Assembly: GCF_001548115.1 (NCBI RefSeq)
Contig: NZ_AP014821.1
Coordinates: 2,855,262 to 2,919,261, forward strand
Length of the DNA: 64,000 nt
Origin: Geminocystis sp. NIES-3709
GTDB taxonomy: Bacteria > Cyanobacteriota > Cyanobacteriia > Cyanobacteriales > Cyanobacteriaceae
Direction of reading: 5' to 3'
Made by a program: the position numbers and the translations under genes. The notes beneath the pieces were generated by a model. It was not told the origin of the DNA, did no database searches, and saw only the letters and a list, made by a program, of their open reading frames with translations. Positions 1 through 9,633 of this stretch are shown here, one piece after another. The number at the start of each line of letters is the position of its first letter. Position 1 is the first letter of the stretch.

Positions 1-994
1 GACCTTTAATTATTCTATTTCCTCTAATCAATAATTGATTATTCAATAACTCGATCGATTCAATGCTAGTTTTGCCAGTATTCGCTGTAGAATTATTTGG
101 TAAATATCTTGTATTGTTGTTGCGAAGAGTATTTGGTTGTAAAGACTGATTATTACTAGAATTAGAACTTCCAGAAGGTAAATCAACAACTCGACTAATT
201 CCACCTTGAGGCCATAAAACTAACCCCCCCATACGACTAAAACTGGCTTGCCAATCAGGACTATCAGGATTTACATTTAATGTTAATAAAGCTACAGATT
301 TTTTTTGATCAATTTCTACATCTCCAATACCATACTTATTAACGTTCCAAAACTTGGGTAAATTATCTGGAATCGTAATGCCTTCTATCTCAAAATCAAT
401 TTTACGACGATCCCGACTACGATTAACAACTATTTTGTTGCTATTACCCCCATCAATGCCGACAATAATACCACTAGATGTCACTTGCAATCCAGAAGAA
501 GAAGAATTGTTACGATTATTATTAGTAGAAACAGGATTTCTATTAATATTATTGTTAGATTGATTTTCTACGTTATTCGGATTAGAAGGAGTGGGAAAGT
601 TCGATCGTTGGGGTTGAGGTAATTCCACAGACCACTGAGTTGGAGAAATTCCTTTAATCTTAATACCTTGAGGATCAAGAACATATCCGGGAGATAATTC
701 CACCACCACTCTAGTAGTACGAGCATCAAATTGACCAATTCTTAAATTAGTAATAATACCCCCCAAATTTTCATTAACAGTTGGTCTTCCTAATGTCGTA
801 CCGGGCAAATCAATCACTAAACGAGTAGGATTAGCAATAAGTTGAGCCGTTGGTTGTATCCCTTGATCAGTAGTAAAAATTAAACGATTTTGATTGGGTT
901 CAAAACGCCAAAATAAAAGTCTTCCCCCATAAGCCGGAGTTGCTAAAATGAGAAAGGTTAGACAACTTAAAATTAAAGAATAAAATTTCACCAT
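1..994 (-). CDS. N-acetylmuramoyl-L-alanine amidase N-terminal part (AMIN domain), cut by window edge
   Basis: The frame opens at ATG 994 on the minus strand behind an AGAGGAGT ribosome site (1002-1009) and stays open for 331 codons to the window edge, so the C-terminus is missing. A signal peptide ending near ATPAYG is followed by an AMIN domain (about residues 25-130, with LVIDLPGT and TRVVVEL). Next come an Asn/Ser-rich linker (about 145-190) and a second AMIN-like segment ending in SRVVDLPSG. In cyanobacteria this arrangement precedes an Amidase_3 catalytic domain that cuts septal peptidoglycan in the periplasm. The catalytic domain lies outside the window, so the amidase call is inferred from the N-terminus. 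Confidence 0.8.
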   Translation of the reverse strand, partial: MVKFYSLILSCLTFLILATPAYGGRLLFWRFEPNQNRLIFTTDQGIQPTAQLIANPTRLVIDLPGTTLGRPTVNENLGGIITNLRIGQFDARTTRVVVELSPGYVLDPQGIKIKGISPTQWSVELPQPQRSNFPTPSNPNNVENQSNNNINRNPVSTNNNRNNSSSSGLQVTSSGIIVGIDGGNSNKIVVNRSRDRRKIDFEIEGITIPDNLPKFWNVNKYGIGDVEIDQKKSVALLTLNVNPDSPDWQASFSRMGGLVLWPQGGISRVVDLPSGSSNSSNNQSLQPNTLRNNNTRYLPNNSTANTGKTSIESIELLNNQLLIRGNRIIKG

Positions 995-1255
995 AGTAAT
1001 TACTCCTCTAAATAATCGGGATTAGGTTCACTTCAGTATAAATAAGAAAATATTTTAGTAAACATAATATAATTTAATGACAGATAGAAAAAAGTTTTTG
1101 TTTCCCCTAATTTATCTGATATTCACTAAGTTTAAACTATTAGCTCGTTTAAGTATAAAAAATAGTAAGTCCTGTTCCTATTTAACCTCAGTTTGATTTA
1201 AAAATTATTCATTAAGACAAGACTGAGAAAAGAAAGATATTGAAAAAATAAATTG

Positions 1256-1276
1256 TTAATTGTTAATTATTAATTA
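1256..1276. repeat. Heptamer tandem repeat (TTAATTG/TTAATTA)
   Basis: Three consecutive seven-base units (TTAATTG, TTAATTA, TTAATTA) end four bases before the stop codon of the glutathione S-transferase gene. This is one of about a dozen heptamer blocks in the window, most of them at gene 3' ends. Confidence 0.7.
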
Positions 1277-1280
1277 TTCT

Positions 1281-1835
1281 TTATCTTTTGCCAATAGTAT
1301 TCATAAAAGCTGGTCTTTGGATAATTTTCTGGATATAGTTACTTATGGCAGGATAATTACTTAAATCAAGTTTTAATAAAATTTGAGTATAAGCTAACAT
1401 TGATCCTACTGCTACATCAGCAACGCTAAATTCTGAACCCAACAGGAAAGAATTATTTTGGAAAATATGTTCTAATGGAGGCAATAATTTATTTATTTCT
1501 TTTTCTCTATTTGCCTCGATAAATAATCCGGTAGCCAAAGTCGAATTAGCAAATAAAATCCATTGATTAATAATACTTTTTTGTTCTAAAGAATCAATTT
1601 TTTGACTATATTTTTCCGCTAGGTATAATAAAATTGCGCCAGATTCCCAAAGTTTAAAATCCTCATCAACAATCACTGGAACTTTTCCCATGGGATTCAA
1701 TTCTAAAAAAGCGGGTTGTAAATGTTCTTTTTCCGCCATATCAATCAAAATATATTCATACTCAAGATTGATTTCTTCTAAATACCATTGAACGATCGAT
1801 GCACGACTACGAGAACCACCGTATAATTTTAACAT
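1281..1835 (-). CDS. Glutathione S-transferase family protein
   Basis: 184 residues. The thioredoxin-fold N-terminal half (1-76) starts MLKLYGGSRSR, has the conserved cis-proline in KVPVIV (Pro53) and the glutathione-binding Glu-Ser pair in LWESGAILLYLAEKY (64-65). The all-helical C-terminal half contains the N-capping box region FSVADVAVGSML. GSTs conjugate glutathione to electrophiles or reduce peroxides in the cytoplasm; the substrate cannot be read from the sequence. It is slightly short for the family (about 200) but looks complete. It lies 22 bp downstream of the small unknown gene on the same strand, so co-transcription is possible. Confidence 0.85.
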   Translation of the reverse strand: MLKLYGGSRSRASIVQWYLEEINLEYEYILIDMAEKEHLQPAFLELNPMGKVPVIVDEDFKLWESGAILLYLAEKYSQKIDSLEQKSIINQWILFANSTLATGLFIEANREKEINKLLPPLEHIFQNNSFLLGSEFSVADVAVGSMLAYTQILLKLDLSNYPAISNYIQKIIQRPAFMNTIGKR

Positions 1836-1857
1836 TTAAACCTCTTTGACAATATTG

Positions 1858-2328
1858 TTACAAAATTTTATGGGTGTTAGGATGTTGTTTCACATTATCA
1901 TCATCAGAAACTTTATGAACACTATTTAAAACTCTTTTTCTTTCTAATGAATAGTTAAAATCGCTTTTTGATGCTCCTAGTTTAATATACTCTTGAGCAC
2001 TCGGTTTGCTTTTGTAAGTACGTGTAGCGGCTAAAGTTCGATCGATAAAATCATCACAAAATTGACTATCCATAGGAAATTCTGAAGGTTTTTGTAGAGT
2101 CTCTCCTAGAATAATTTGTCCAATGGTTTTAGCTACTGCTAACTCATAAGAAGTGGGAATTTCTTTAAATAATGCTTCTAATGCCGCCGATGGTATAGGT
2201 TCAATAACTTTGATTTCCTTGATTTCTCCTTCGTCTCGAATAAAACAAGTCGCTAACCCAAAAACGCAATAATCCTCTTGAGATATACCTGATTCTGTCA
2301 ATCTATTACTCATACAATCTAATTTCAT
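1858..2328 (-). CDS. Conserved-looking hypothetical protein, about 156 residues
   Basis: I do not recognise this protein. The longest frame begins at a TTG (2343). I chose the ATG at 2328; another ATG at 2313 (MSNRLTESG) is also possible. It is soluble, with no signal peptide or membrane segment. The N-terminal half (CVFGLATCFIRDEGEIKEIKVIEPIPSAAL, two Cys) looks like a compact folded domain. The middle contains an Arg-Thr-Leu-Ala-Ala-Thr-Arg-Thr-Tyr stretch and the C-terminus is charged. It lies just upstream of the GST gene on the same strand. Codon use resembles its neighbours, so I take it to be a real gene of unknown role. Confidence 0.65.
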   Translation of the reverse strand: MKLDCMSNRLTESGISQEDYCVFGLATCFIRDEGEIKEIKVIEPIPSAALEALFKEIPTSYELAVAKTIGQIILGETLQKPSEFPMDSQFCDDFIDRTLAATRTYKSKPSAQEYIKLGASKSDFNYSLERKRVLNSVHKVSDDDNVKQHPNTHKIL

Positions 2329-2486
2329 TGATTTGTTGTCCAAATTATAACCAAGTTTAACAGTTCGGGGTTCAGAGTTCGGAAACTGGAAGAAAAGGGA
2401 AGTAAAGTAATAGGTAATTTAGTAGTTAAGAAAATCTTTTGTTATTGGTTTATTGGTAATTAATTTATAACAAAGTGAGTAAGTTT

Positions 2487-2507
2487 CTAACACCTAACAT
2501 CTAATTT
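2487..2507. repeat. Heptamer tandem repeat overlapping a stop codon
   Basis: Three units, CTAACAC CTAACAT CTAATTT. The second unit starts with the reverse complement of the methyltransferase stop codon (2494-2496), so the repeat supplies the last codons of that gene. Confidence 0.6.
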
Positions 2508-3276
2508 GTCTCTGATATTCCCCTAATAAAACAGCTGTTGCGATCGCCACATTAAGAGATTCAACATCATTAGCTAATGGAATTTTAACAGTTTCTGTCG
2601 CTAAATTGGCCAATTCCGGGGATAAACCTTGAGCTTCGTTACCTAATAATAGAATAGTTGGTTTAGTAAAATCAATTTCCCAATGAGTTTTGTTTCCATC
2701 TAAAGACGTGGCGATAATTTGATAACCTTGAGATTGATATTTTTTTACTAAAGAAGCTAGATCATTTTCTACTTTTGCCTGTATTTTAAACCATTCCCCC
2801 ACAGACGATCGCATTACCTTAGGATTATCTAAATCCACACTATCACTACTCAACCAGAGAAAATCCACATCCATCGCAACGCCAGTACGAATAATTGTAC
2901 CTAAGTTTCCCGGATCTTGAATACGATCGCAAACTAAGCCTAAATGTAGATTTTGTGGTGGTTGTGGTTGGCGACTATCACGATAAGCCGTAGCTATAAC
3001 CCCATCAGGATTAATCGTAGTTGCCAAATTTTTGATTAACTCAGGGGAAATAGTTTCCACCTTTTGTGCCTGAGTTTGTAAAGTTTGCCAAAGAGAGTAA
3101 TTTTTTTTTTGCCATATTTCTGTGGCTAATATTGTTACGAGAGGATAATTAATTTTACTCGCAACTTCTAATAAATTTGTGCCTTCTAAAAGATGTAAAT
3201 TCTCTCGATGTCTTTCTTGAGTTTTATGTAACTTACGAATTTGTTTTGCTAAAGGATTTTGAACACTGGTTAGCAT
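2494..3276 (-). CDS. TrmH/SpoU family RNA 2'-O-methyltransferase
   Basis: 260 residues. The N-terminal substrate-binding domain starts with LTSVQNPLAKQIRKL and includes HLLEGTNLL. A C-terminal knotted SPOUT domain follows, with motif 1 RIQDPGNLGTIIRT, motif 2 LLLGNEAQGLS and motif 3 IPLANDVESLNVAIATAVLL. These are the S-adenosylmethionine-binding and knot motifs of TrmH-type ribose methyltransferases. The two-domain form usually modifies 23S rRNA, but the target nucleotide cannot be told from sequence. The stop codon and last residues lie in a heptamer repeat. It precedes sigA on the same strand order but is separated from it by an intergenic repeat. Confidence 0.9.
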   Translation of the reverse strand: MLTSVQNPLAKQIRKLHKTQERHRENLHLLEGTNLLEVASKINYPLVTILATEIWQKKNYSLWQTLQTQAQKVETISPELIKNLATTINPDGVIATAYRDSRQPQPPQNLHLGLVCDRIQDPGNLGTIIRTGVAMDVDFLWLSSDSVDLDNPKVMRSSVGEWFKIQAKVENDLASLVKKYQSQGYQIIATSLDGNKTHWEIDFTKPTILLLGNEAQGLSPELANLATETVKIPLANDVESLNVAIATAVLLGEYQRQIRC

Positions 3277-3322
3277 ACTGTAATTAACTCAAATCTAACC
3301 ATCATAATGACTGCTATATTAT

Positions 3323-3350
3323 TAATTGTTAATTGTTAATTGTTAATTCA
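3323..3350. repeat. Heptamer tandem repeat (TTAATTG)3 TTAATTC
   Basis: Four seven-base units, three of them identical, lie between the methyltransferase start and the sigma factor stop codon (3358). It is another member of the window-wide heptamer family. Confidence 0.75.
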
Positions 3351-3357
3351 TAATTAA

Positions 3358-4533
3358 CTAACGGATATATTCTTTTAAAATGCTATTCCGATTGGGATGA
3401 CGCAATTTTCGCAATGCTTTAGCTTCAATTTGGCGAATTCTTTCACGAGTAACATTGAATATTTGACCAATTTCCTCTAAAGTTTTCATTCGTCCATCAT
3501 CCAAACCATACCGTAATCGCAATACATCTCGTTCACGAGGACTTAAAGAATCTAAAACATTTTCTAAATCTTCTCGTAGTAAATTTTTTGATACTTCATC
3601 TTCAGGAGTTTCCCCATCAGCCTCAATAAAATCCCCCAAACGAGAATCTTCTTCTTTCCCGATGGGGGTTTCTAAGGATATGGGTAGTTGAGCAGATTTG
3701 GCAATAAAACGCAATTTCTCAATCGTCATCTCCATATCTTCTGCAATTTCTTCCTCGGTGGGTTTGCGTCCCATTTTTTGGGATAACATCTTAGTGGTTT
3801 TTTTAATGCGAGAAATAGTTTCGTAAAGATGAACAGGAAGACGAATAGTTCGAGATTGATCAGCGATGGCACGAGTAATGGCTTGACGAATCCACCATGT
3901 AGCGTAAGTGGAAAACTTATAGCCTTTTTCGTGGTCAAATTTTTCGGCGGCACGAATTAAACCCAGAGATCCTTCTTGAATCAAATCTTGGAAGGATAAA
4001 CCACGATTCATGTACTTTTTGGCAATAGAGACCACTAAACGAAGGTTAGACTGTACCATCTTATCCTTTGCTCGTCGTCCGATGTGTAAACGGCGGTTAA
4101 ACTGACGCAGGTTTGGAATATCACAAGCGATCGCCCATTCTTGATCCGTCGGGATACGCCCCAAATGTTCCATTAAAGTCGCCCTGATATATTCTAAATC
4201 TAATAAATCAGCAATTTGTCGGGCTAGTTCAATTTCTTCCTCCGCTCGGAGTAGTCTGATTCTACCAATTTCTTGAAGATAGATACGAATAGAATCTTCT
4301 GTGAAAGGTTTTTTCTTCGTTTGGGTGCGACGACGGGTAGCTGGTAATTTACGAGCTTTTTTCCCATTTAGATCACTAACACCAATAGAATCAGCTTCAG
4401 CGATCATCTCTGGAAACTCTGGGTCAATAGTTCCGATCGAACCACTCAAATTATTACCAGAATTAAAGTCGAACATTTCCTCGAAATCATTAGCGGGTGA
4501 GATAGTTGCGAAAATTTCTTGTGCCTGGGTCAT
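3358..4533 (-). CDS. sigA: RNA polymerase principal sigma factor (RpoD/SigA)
   Basis: 391 residues, the size of a cyanobacterial group 1 sigma factor. An acidic N-terminus and a basic stretch ([16 protein letters not shown]) precede region 1.2 ([16 protein letters not shown]). Region 2 spans about 158-235, with the promoter -10 reading helices ([34 protein letters not shown]). Region 3 follows, then region 4 ([14 protein letters not shown] and the helix-turn-helix [19 protein letters not shown]). It directs core RNA polymerase to housekeeping promoters. A purine-rich site (AGAAGGAG and AGAGGAAAA) precedes the ATG. The 0.9 kb upstream of the gene has no other gene and probably holds its promoters. 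Confidence 0.96.
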   Translation of the reverse strand: MTQAQEIFATISPANDFEEMFDFNSGNNLSGSIGTIDPEFPEMIAEADSIGVSDLNGKKARKLPATRRRTQTKKKPFTEDSIRIYLQEIGRIRLLRAEEEIELARQIADLLDLEYIRATLMEHLGRIPTDQEWAIACDIPNLRQFNRRLHIGRRAKDKMVQSNLRLVVSIAKKYMNRGLSFQDLIQEGSLGLIRAAEKFDHEKGYKFSTYATWWIRQAITRAIADQSRTIRLPVHLYETISRIKKTTKMLSQKMGRKPTEEEIAEDMEMTIEKLRFIAKSAQLPISLETPIGKEEDSRLGDFIEADGETPEDEVSKNLLREDLENVLDSLSPRERDVLRLRYGLDDGRMKTLEEIGQIFNVTRERIRQIEAKALRKLRHPNRNSILKEYIR

Positions 4534-5474
4534 GCCGTTTTCCTCTTACTCCTTCTGAAAATTTAGCTAGAAGATGAATTTTTCAAATCACTTTACAATA
4601 CATTCTTAGCACAAAAAACACAAAAAACTCGATCGTTGATCATTCCACGCATTAAATTAATTAATTCGATACATCTTAGCTGATGAATAGAAAAAATAGG
4701 ATAAGTAGAATTCAATAAAATCATCGGTATCGAGTAAAAGTGCTACTGTGCTAGATATTCTTCAGGAAAACCCTGAACTCTGGATAAAATGACCAATCTA
4801 ATCAACGGTCAAAATATTTGACTGCTTTCCATGAAGCCAACAGTCTGATATACTCACTAATTGTCAAGACAAAAATCCGTATAACTAGCAAATTTTATGG
4901 ATTGACAGGAAAATATATCGTTTTCTAAAAAAACAGTGGTTACGGTGAGTAACAATTACTGTTTTCTCTAGTAATGTGAGTTTTAAGCTCCAAAATACAA
5001 ATTGAACTATAAAACTTTCCTGATAGATAATTAGTTAGGAGGTTTTATTAGTAAAATCTTTCAGATATTGTAATGAATTTCACAGAAAATGGCATTAAGA
5101 AGATATATTTTTTTATCATAATTATTTGCTCAAGTCTGCGATAGTACATAGGTTTTTGTGAAATCTATTCTTAATCTTCCCTGACCACTAGGTTAACAAA
5201 CCTTTTGGGTTTTGGGGGGAATATCTGTAAATTTACGCACAATTTGTCATCAAACTTTGAACAATTAACAAATCTATCTGTTTTTTTCTGTAACAGAGGG
5301 CGAAAAAGAAAAGATAACCCACAAAAGATAAATTTTTACCGTTAGTCATTTTTATTTAATAATTAAGCATTATGTTCAAAAAATAAATGGTGTAAGACTA
5401 TTGTTGGGCAAATTTATTTATTTTTTAGCTCATAATACTATTTTCTATTCCTTACTCTTAAAAAGAATTTAAGT
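4534..5474. other. Long intergenic region upstream of sigA (941 bp)
   Basis: No convincing open reading frame on either strand. The region is AT-rich and lies between the sigA start and the MscS stop, so it must hold the sigA promoter(s). Near 5193-5211 a short hairpin (AAACC-loop-GGTTT) adjoins a G-run. I could not place a confident -35/-10 pair. Its length would allow a small RNA. Confidence 0.5.
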
Positions 5475-6527
5475 CTAATTATCGATGATTAATTGCCCAT
5501 TGTTATAATTCACCACAATAGGAAATGCCATTACAATATTTTCTTGTTTATAAACCCTGTGAATTTCTTTAATAAACTCATGGGTGATGATAAATCGATC
5601 GAAATACTCATTAATTTTAAGATAAACTATCAGATTAATTGAATAATAGTCAAATTTATCATACCTTAAAAAAGGTTCAAAATTTTTTACCCCACCATTA
5701 ACATTTGCTAAAACTTTTTTCGCAATAACTAAAGTTATTAATTCAACTTTTTCTAAATCACTATCATAACTAATACCTATTTTGATCGGTAATAAAAAAG
5801 AAGAATTAGATAAAGTATAATTTTTGAAACTAGAATCAATAATTTGTCGATTAGGAATAACAATTATATTCTCATAAATATCTTTAATTAATGTATATTT
5901 TAATTCTACATCCATTACATAACCTTCTTCTCCATTTTTAAATTTAATATAATCTCCCGGACGAATTTTCCGAGAAATAATAATATTTATTCCAGAAATT
6001 AGATTACTTAAAGTATTTTGAAATGCCAAACCGATCGATAAACTACCTACACCAAAAGCAGTAATTAAAGCAGTAATTTGAATCCCGATCGACTGTATAA
6101 TAATTAAAAACCCAATACTAAAAATTAGAACTTTAGTTAAATATTCAAATAGAGAAGTAATAGAAAGACTCGTCTCATTTTTTTTCCCATATAATTGAAT
6201 GCTACTTACCGCTAAACGAGAAGCTAAAATCGTTCCGCCAGTTAAAGCAATGACTATTAATATTTTTTGAATTAAAATATTTAATGCTGAAGGTAAACTA
6301 ATAGTAGGTAAAATAAGTCCGATCGAGCCTACAATAGACCAAAGAAAAATAATGCCATCAAAACATTCAAAAATAAAGCTATATTTTCTTAATAAACTAT
6401 TAGTATTAATATTTTCTCTTAATTTTTTAAGCCGATTTTCGACTAAAACTCCCATTAAAACTATGATTAACACCACAAAAATAGGAGCTAAACTTTTAAC
6501 TATAAAATTCCAATTAAATAACAACAT
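5475..6527 (-). CDS. MscS-type small-conductance mechanosensitive channel
   Basis: About 350 residues from ATG 6527 (the frame extends four codons further to a TTG at 6539). Hydrophobic segments lie at roughly 10-30, 60-80, 90-110 and 135-160. The pore helix region is Gly/Ala-rich (ITALITAFGVGSLSIGLAFQ), followed by the MscS beta-domain signature (LSNLISGINIIISRKIRPGDYIKF and VMDVELKYTLIKD, IVIPNRQI). The soluble C-terminal domain looks complete. Such channels open under membrane tension to release solutes on hypo-osmotic shock. It is monocistronic, divergent from the ribosomal operon. Confidence 0.9.
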   Translation of the reverse strand: MLLFNWNFIVKSLAPIFVVLIIVLMGVLVENRLKKLRENINTNSLLRKYSFIFECFDGIIFLWSIVGSIGLILPTISLPSALNILIQKILIVIALTGGTILASRLAVSSIQLYGKKNETSLSITSLFEYLTKVLIFSIGFLIIIQSIGIQITALITAFGVGSLSIGLAFQNTLSNLISGINIIISRKIRPGDYIKFKNGEEGYVMDVELKYTLIKDIYENIIVIPNRQIIDSSFKNYTLSNSSFLLPIKIGISYDSDLEKVELITLVIAKKVLANVNGGVKNFEPFLRYDKFDYYSINLIVYLKINEYFDRFIITHEFIKEIHRVYKQENIVMAFPIVVNYNNGQLIIDN

Positions 6528-6623
6528 TAAAAAACTCAATAATAAATATCCTATGTATTGCTTTCAAACTAAAGAAAAAATTTTTTCTCCTCTAACCTAA
6601 ATAAATAATTTCAATAAAGTTGT

Positions 6624-6639
6624 TTTTGTATATACAAAA
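6624..6639. promoter_or_regulatory. Perfect 16-bp palindrome between divergent mscS and rplC
   Basis: TTTTGTATATACAAAA reads identically on both strands. It sits 97 bp from the MscS start and about 40 bp upstream of the putative rplC -35. Such a site could be an operator for a dimeric repressor, but no factor is identified and AT-rich chance palindromes are possible. Confidence 0.35.
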
Positions 6640-6676
6640 TAGCCTTTCAACTTGAAAAATAATTGTCAACAACCTA

Positions 6677-6706
6677 TTGCGTTATTGTTCTTTTATCGTA
6701 TATAAT
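6677..6706 (+). promoter_or_regulatory. Putative promoter of the ribosomal protein superoperon
   Basis: A perfect -10 hexamer TATAAT (6701-6706) has a weak -35 TTGCGT (6677-6682) 18 bp upstream. Transcription from here would give a leader of nearly 300 nt before the GTG start of rplC at 7001. It is assigned by eye only. Confidence 0.5.
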
Positions 6707-6807
6707 GATTGTTTGTGACTAAAAGTACAAAAATTAGCCACTCAAAGATACTGAGATAAAAAGATTATAGATCAATATCTTAAGTCTGTTGAGGTTTTTA
6801 GGGCTGT

Positions 6808-6928
6808 TACTAATCTTTAAGTTGAGATTAGTAGTTATTAAAATGTCTGCTGAAAAACATAAGATATCAAGGGAGTTAGTGAGTAAGGCTAACTTATATT
6901 ACTTGCTCCTTTAATTATTGTGCAGACA
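6808..6928 (+). ncRNA. Structured leader of the L3 operon (candidate cis-regulatory RNA)
   Basis: Two nested sets of pairing are visible. First, a perfect 9-bp stem TACTAATCT (6808-6816) / AGATTAGTA (6825-6833) with an 8-nt loop. Second, a long-range 7-bp stem TGTCTGC (6844-6850) / GCAGACA (6922-6928) closes a region that holds a GGAG/CTCC pairing and a competing AGTTAG/CTAACT hairpin. The element lies between the putative promoter and rplC. Autoregulatory leaders are common for ribosomal protein operons; that this is one is inference. Confidence 0.4.
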
Positions 6929-7000
6929 AATCTCAGTCAGAAAGAAAACTCTTTCCCTGAAACCAATCGTGTTGTTTAGCAATTTAGAGGGACAGATCCC

Positions 7001-7684
7001 GTGAGCTTAGGCGTACTCGGTACAAAACTAGGCATGACCACCATCTTTGATCCTGAAACAGGTAATGCAATTCCTGTAACTGTAGTTCAAGCAGGTCCAT
7101 GTCTAGTAACTCAAATAAAAACCAAAGAAACTGACGGTTATACAGCCGTTCAACTCGGATACAGTGATCTACCCGATCGTAAGCGTACCTTAAACACCAA
7201 AGAGCCTAAAGAAGTTAATAAATACTTAACCAGTCCCGAAGACGGACATTTAAGTAATAAAGGACTTCCTGCTTTACGTCATCTCAAAGAATATCGTTTA
7301 GACGATGTAAGTTCATTTGAAATTGGGCAAACCATCGGAGCAAACTTGTTTGAAGAAGGTGCATTAGTAGATGTAGGTGGAAAAACCATCGGAAGAGGGT
7401 TTTCTGGTTATCAAAAACGTCATAACTTCAAAAGAGGTAATATGACTCATGGTTCTAAAAACCATCGTTTACCCGGTTCAACAGGTGCGGGGACAACTCC
7501 CGGTCGTGTTTACCCCGGCAAAAGAATGGCAGGACGTTATGGTAACACCAACGTTAAAATCCGTAAGTTAGTTGTCGTAAAAATTGACTCCGATCGTAAC
7601 TTGTTACTTATCAAAGGAGCAATTCCGGGCAAAACAGGCAACTTAGTTAGTATTACTCCCGCCTTAATCGTCGGTCAAAAGTAA
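7001..7684 (+). CDS. rplC: 50S ribosomal protein L3
   Basis: 227 residues; it starts at GTG with [17 protein letters not shown], the normal L3 N-terminus, so the GTG is trusted. The long central loop that reaches the peptidyl transferase centre is present ([18 protein letters not shown], then [21 protein letters not shown]). L3 binds 23S rRNA and helps start large-subunit assembly. It is the first gene of this superoperon. S10, which precedes L3 in many bacteria, is absent, as in other cyanobacteria where it sits with the str genes. Confidence 0.97.
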   Translation: MSLGVLGTKLGMTTIFDPETGNAIPVTVVQAGPCLVTQIKTKETDGYTAVQLGYSDLPDRKRTLNTKEPKEVNKYLTSPEDGHLSNKGLPALRHLKEYRLDDVSSFEIGQTIGANLFEEGALVDVGGKTIGRGFSGYQKRHNFKRGNMTHGSKNHRLPGSTGAGTTPGRVYPGKRMAGRYGNTNVKIRKLVVVKIDSDRNLLLIKGAIPGKTGNLVSITPALIVGQK

Positions 7685-7728
7685 TTTAACTCACAGTTAA
7701 GATAAACGAAATTTCATTTTTAAAAATT

Positions 7729-8367
7729 ATGGTTAATTGTGTAGTAAAAAATTGGCAAGGAGAACATAGTGGCGAAACTACTTTAGAGATGCCGATCGCT
7801 AAAGTAGAAAACGCAGAACACATTGTCCATCGTGCCTTAGTTCGTCAACTACATAATCAGCGTCAGGGAACAGCATCCACAAAAACTAGAGCAGAAGTGC
7901 GTGGTGGTGGTCGTAAACCTTGGCGGCAGAAAGGTACTGGTAGAGCTAGAGCCGGTTCTATTCGTTCTCCCCTATGGCGTGGCGGTGGTGTCATTTTTGG
8001 ACCAAAACCCAAAGATTACAACCTCAAAATGAACCGTAAGGAAAGAAGATTAGCTTTAAGAACCGCTTTTATCAGTCGTGTGGAAGATCTTATTGTTGTA
8101 GAAAATTTTGCAGATCAGTTGAGTGCGCCTAAAACTAAAGAAGTAGTAGCCGCTTTAACTCGTTGGGGTGTCACTTCTGAGCAAAAAGTACTCTTAATTG
8201 TCACGGATATTTCTTCTGATAATCTTTACCTATCTGTTCGTAACTTACCCAATGTCAAACTTCTTAAACATGATTGTTTAAATATTTATGACATTTTATA
8301 CGCTGATAAAATTGTAGCTACCTCTGAAGCTATTACCAAAATACAGGAGGTTTATTGTGGCGAATAG
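7729..8367 (+). CDS. rplD: 50S ribosomal protein L4
   Basis: 212 residues. The rRNA-binding loop that lines the peptide exit tunnel is visible ([21 protein letters not shown] and [14 protein letters not shown]), with the globular alpha/beta domain around it. It starts 44 bp after L3 and its 3' end overlaps the GTG start of L23 by 11 bp, so the two are translationally coupled. In E. coli L4 also represses its own operon; whether it does so here is unknown, but the structured leader upstream makes it a candidate. Confidence 0.97.
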   Translation: MVNCVVKNWQGEHSGETTLEMPIAKVENAEHIVHRALVRQLHNQRQGTASTKTRAEVRGGGRKPWRQKGTGRARAGSIRSPLWRGGGVIFGPKPKDYNLKMNRKERRLALRTAFISRVEDLIVVENFADQLSAPKTKEVVAALTRWGVTSEQKVLLIVTDISSDNLYLSVRNLPNVKLLKHDCLNIYDILYADKIVATSEAITKIQEVYCGE

Positions 8368-8695
8368 TAGATACGGAAAAACAACTAAAGTCAGAAAAAG
8401 CATTGCTGAATTAGCAGATATTGTTATCCGTCCCATCGTTACCGAAAAGGCAACTTATATGATGGAAGATAACAAATTTGTCTTTGAAGTAGTTAAGCCT
8501 GCAACTAAGCCCGAAATTCGTGCGGCGATCGAAAGTTTATTTGATGTAAAGGTAGTTAAAGTCAATACGATGAATCAACCCCGTAAAAAACGTCGTGTTG
8601 GTCAAAGTATTGGTTATAAACCTCAATACAAAAAAGCGATCGTAACCCTCGCCGAAGGAGATTCTCTCCAAAGTACATTTTTCCCTGAATTATAA
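8357..8695 (+). CDS. rplW: 50S ribosomal protein L23
   Basis: 112 residues from GTG 8357, with a strong AGGAGG ribosome site inside the end of rplD. Family features are [19 protein letters not shown] and the basic loop [25 protein letters not shown]23 lies at the exit-tunnel mouth and is a docking site for trigger factor and SRP. The 11-bp overlap with rplD indicates coupling. Confidence 0.96.
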   Translation: MANSRYGKTTKVRKSIAELADIVIRPIVTEKATYMMEDNKFVFEVVKPATKPEIRAAIESLFDVKVVKVNTMNQPRKKRRVGQSIGYKPQYKKAIVTLAEGDSLQSTFFPEL

Positions 8696-8749
8696 TCTCC
8701 TAAATTTTGGGGAAATTGCTCACAGAAACTGATAATTATTAATTAAATT

Positions 8750-9592
8750 ATGGGTGTTCGTACATATAGACCATATACACCAGGCAGAAGACAAGCGGTA
8801 AGCTCAGATTTCGCAGAAATCACAAAAAGCACTCCGGAAAAGTCTCTGACAAAATATGTCCACCGTAAAAAGGGACGTAATAACAGAGGTGTAATTACCA
8901 GTCGTCACCGTGGCGGCGGACACAAAAAACTTTATCGTATTATCGACTTCAAAAGAGATAAAAGAGATATTAACGCTGAAGTAATTGCGATCGAATATGA
9001 TCCTAACCGTAATGCTCGTATTGCTCTTGTGCAGTATGAAGACGGCGAAAAAAGATATATTCTCGCTCCAGCAGGTATCCAAGTAGGAGCTACTATTATC
9101 GCTAGTGCGGAAGCACCTTACGAAATCGGTAATGCTTTACCTTTGGAAAAAATTCCCCTCGGTACAGAGATTCATAACATTGAACTCACCGAAGGAAAAG
9201 GCGGTCAAATCGTTCGTGCCGCTGGTGGTTTTGCTCAATTAATGGCAAAAGACGGAAATTATGTAACTCTGAAACTACCTTCCAAAGAGGTACGGATGAT
9301 TCGTAAAGAATGTTATGCCACTATCGGACGGGTAGGAAATATCGAAGCCAGAAACCTCAAACTCGGAAAAGCTGGTAAGACTCGTCATTTAGGTATCAGA
9401 CCCCATGTAAGAGGAAGTGCCATGAACCCTGTAGATCACCCTCATGGTGGTGGTGAAGGTCGTGCTCCTATCGGTCGTTCTGGACCTGTTTCTCCTTGGG
9501 GACAACCTGCTTTAGGTAAGAAAACTCGTAAGAAGAAAAAACTCAGTAGTAAATATATCGTTCGTCGTCGTAACGCCAACAAAGGCAAATAA
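8750..9592 (+). CDS. rplB: 50S ribosomal protein L2
   Basis: 280 residues, full length. The signature near the peptidyl transferase centre ([19 protein letters not shown]) carries the histidine important for activity, and the C-terminus is basic ([18 protein letters not shown]). The N-terminus [13 protein letters not shown] is typical. It is required for subunit association and binds domain IV of 23S rRNA. Fifth S10-cluster position is conserved (L3-L4-L23-L2-S19). Confidence 0.97.
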   Translation: MGVRTYRPYTPGRRQAVSSDFAEITKSTPEKSLTKYVHRKKGRNNRGVITSRHRGGGHKKLYRIIDFKRDKRDINAEVIAIEYDPNRNARIALVQYEDGEKRYILAPAGIQVGATIIASAEAPYEIGNALPLEKIPLGTEIHNIELTEGKGGQIVRAAGGFAQLMAKDGNYVTLKLPSKEVRMIRKECYATIGRVGNIEARNLKLGKAGKTRHLGIRPHVRGSAMNPVDHPHGGGEGRAPIGRSGPVSPWGQPALGKKTRKKKKLSSKYIVRRRNANKGK

Positions 9593-9633
9593 GACAACTT
9601 TCGAGATTTTAACCGCATTAATAAGGAAAATTC

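Noticed and set aside
3726-3953. A 75-codon minus-strand frame inside sigA
   Set aside because: It is a shadow of the sigma factor gene, which fully explains this DNA.
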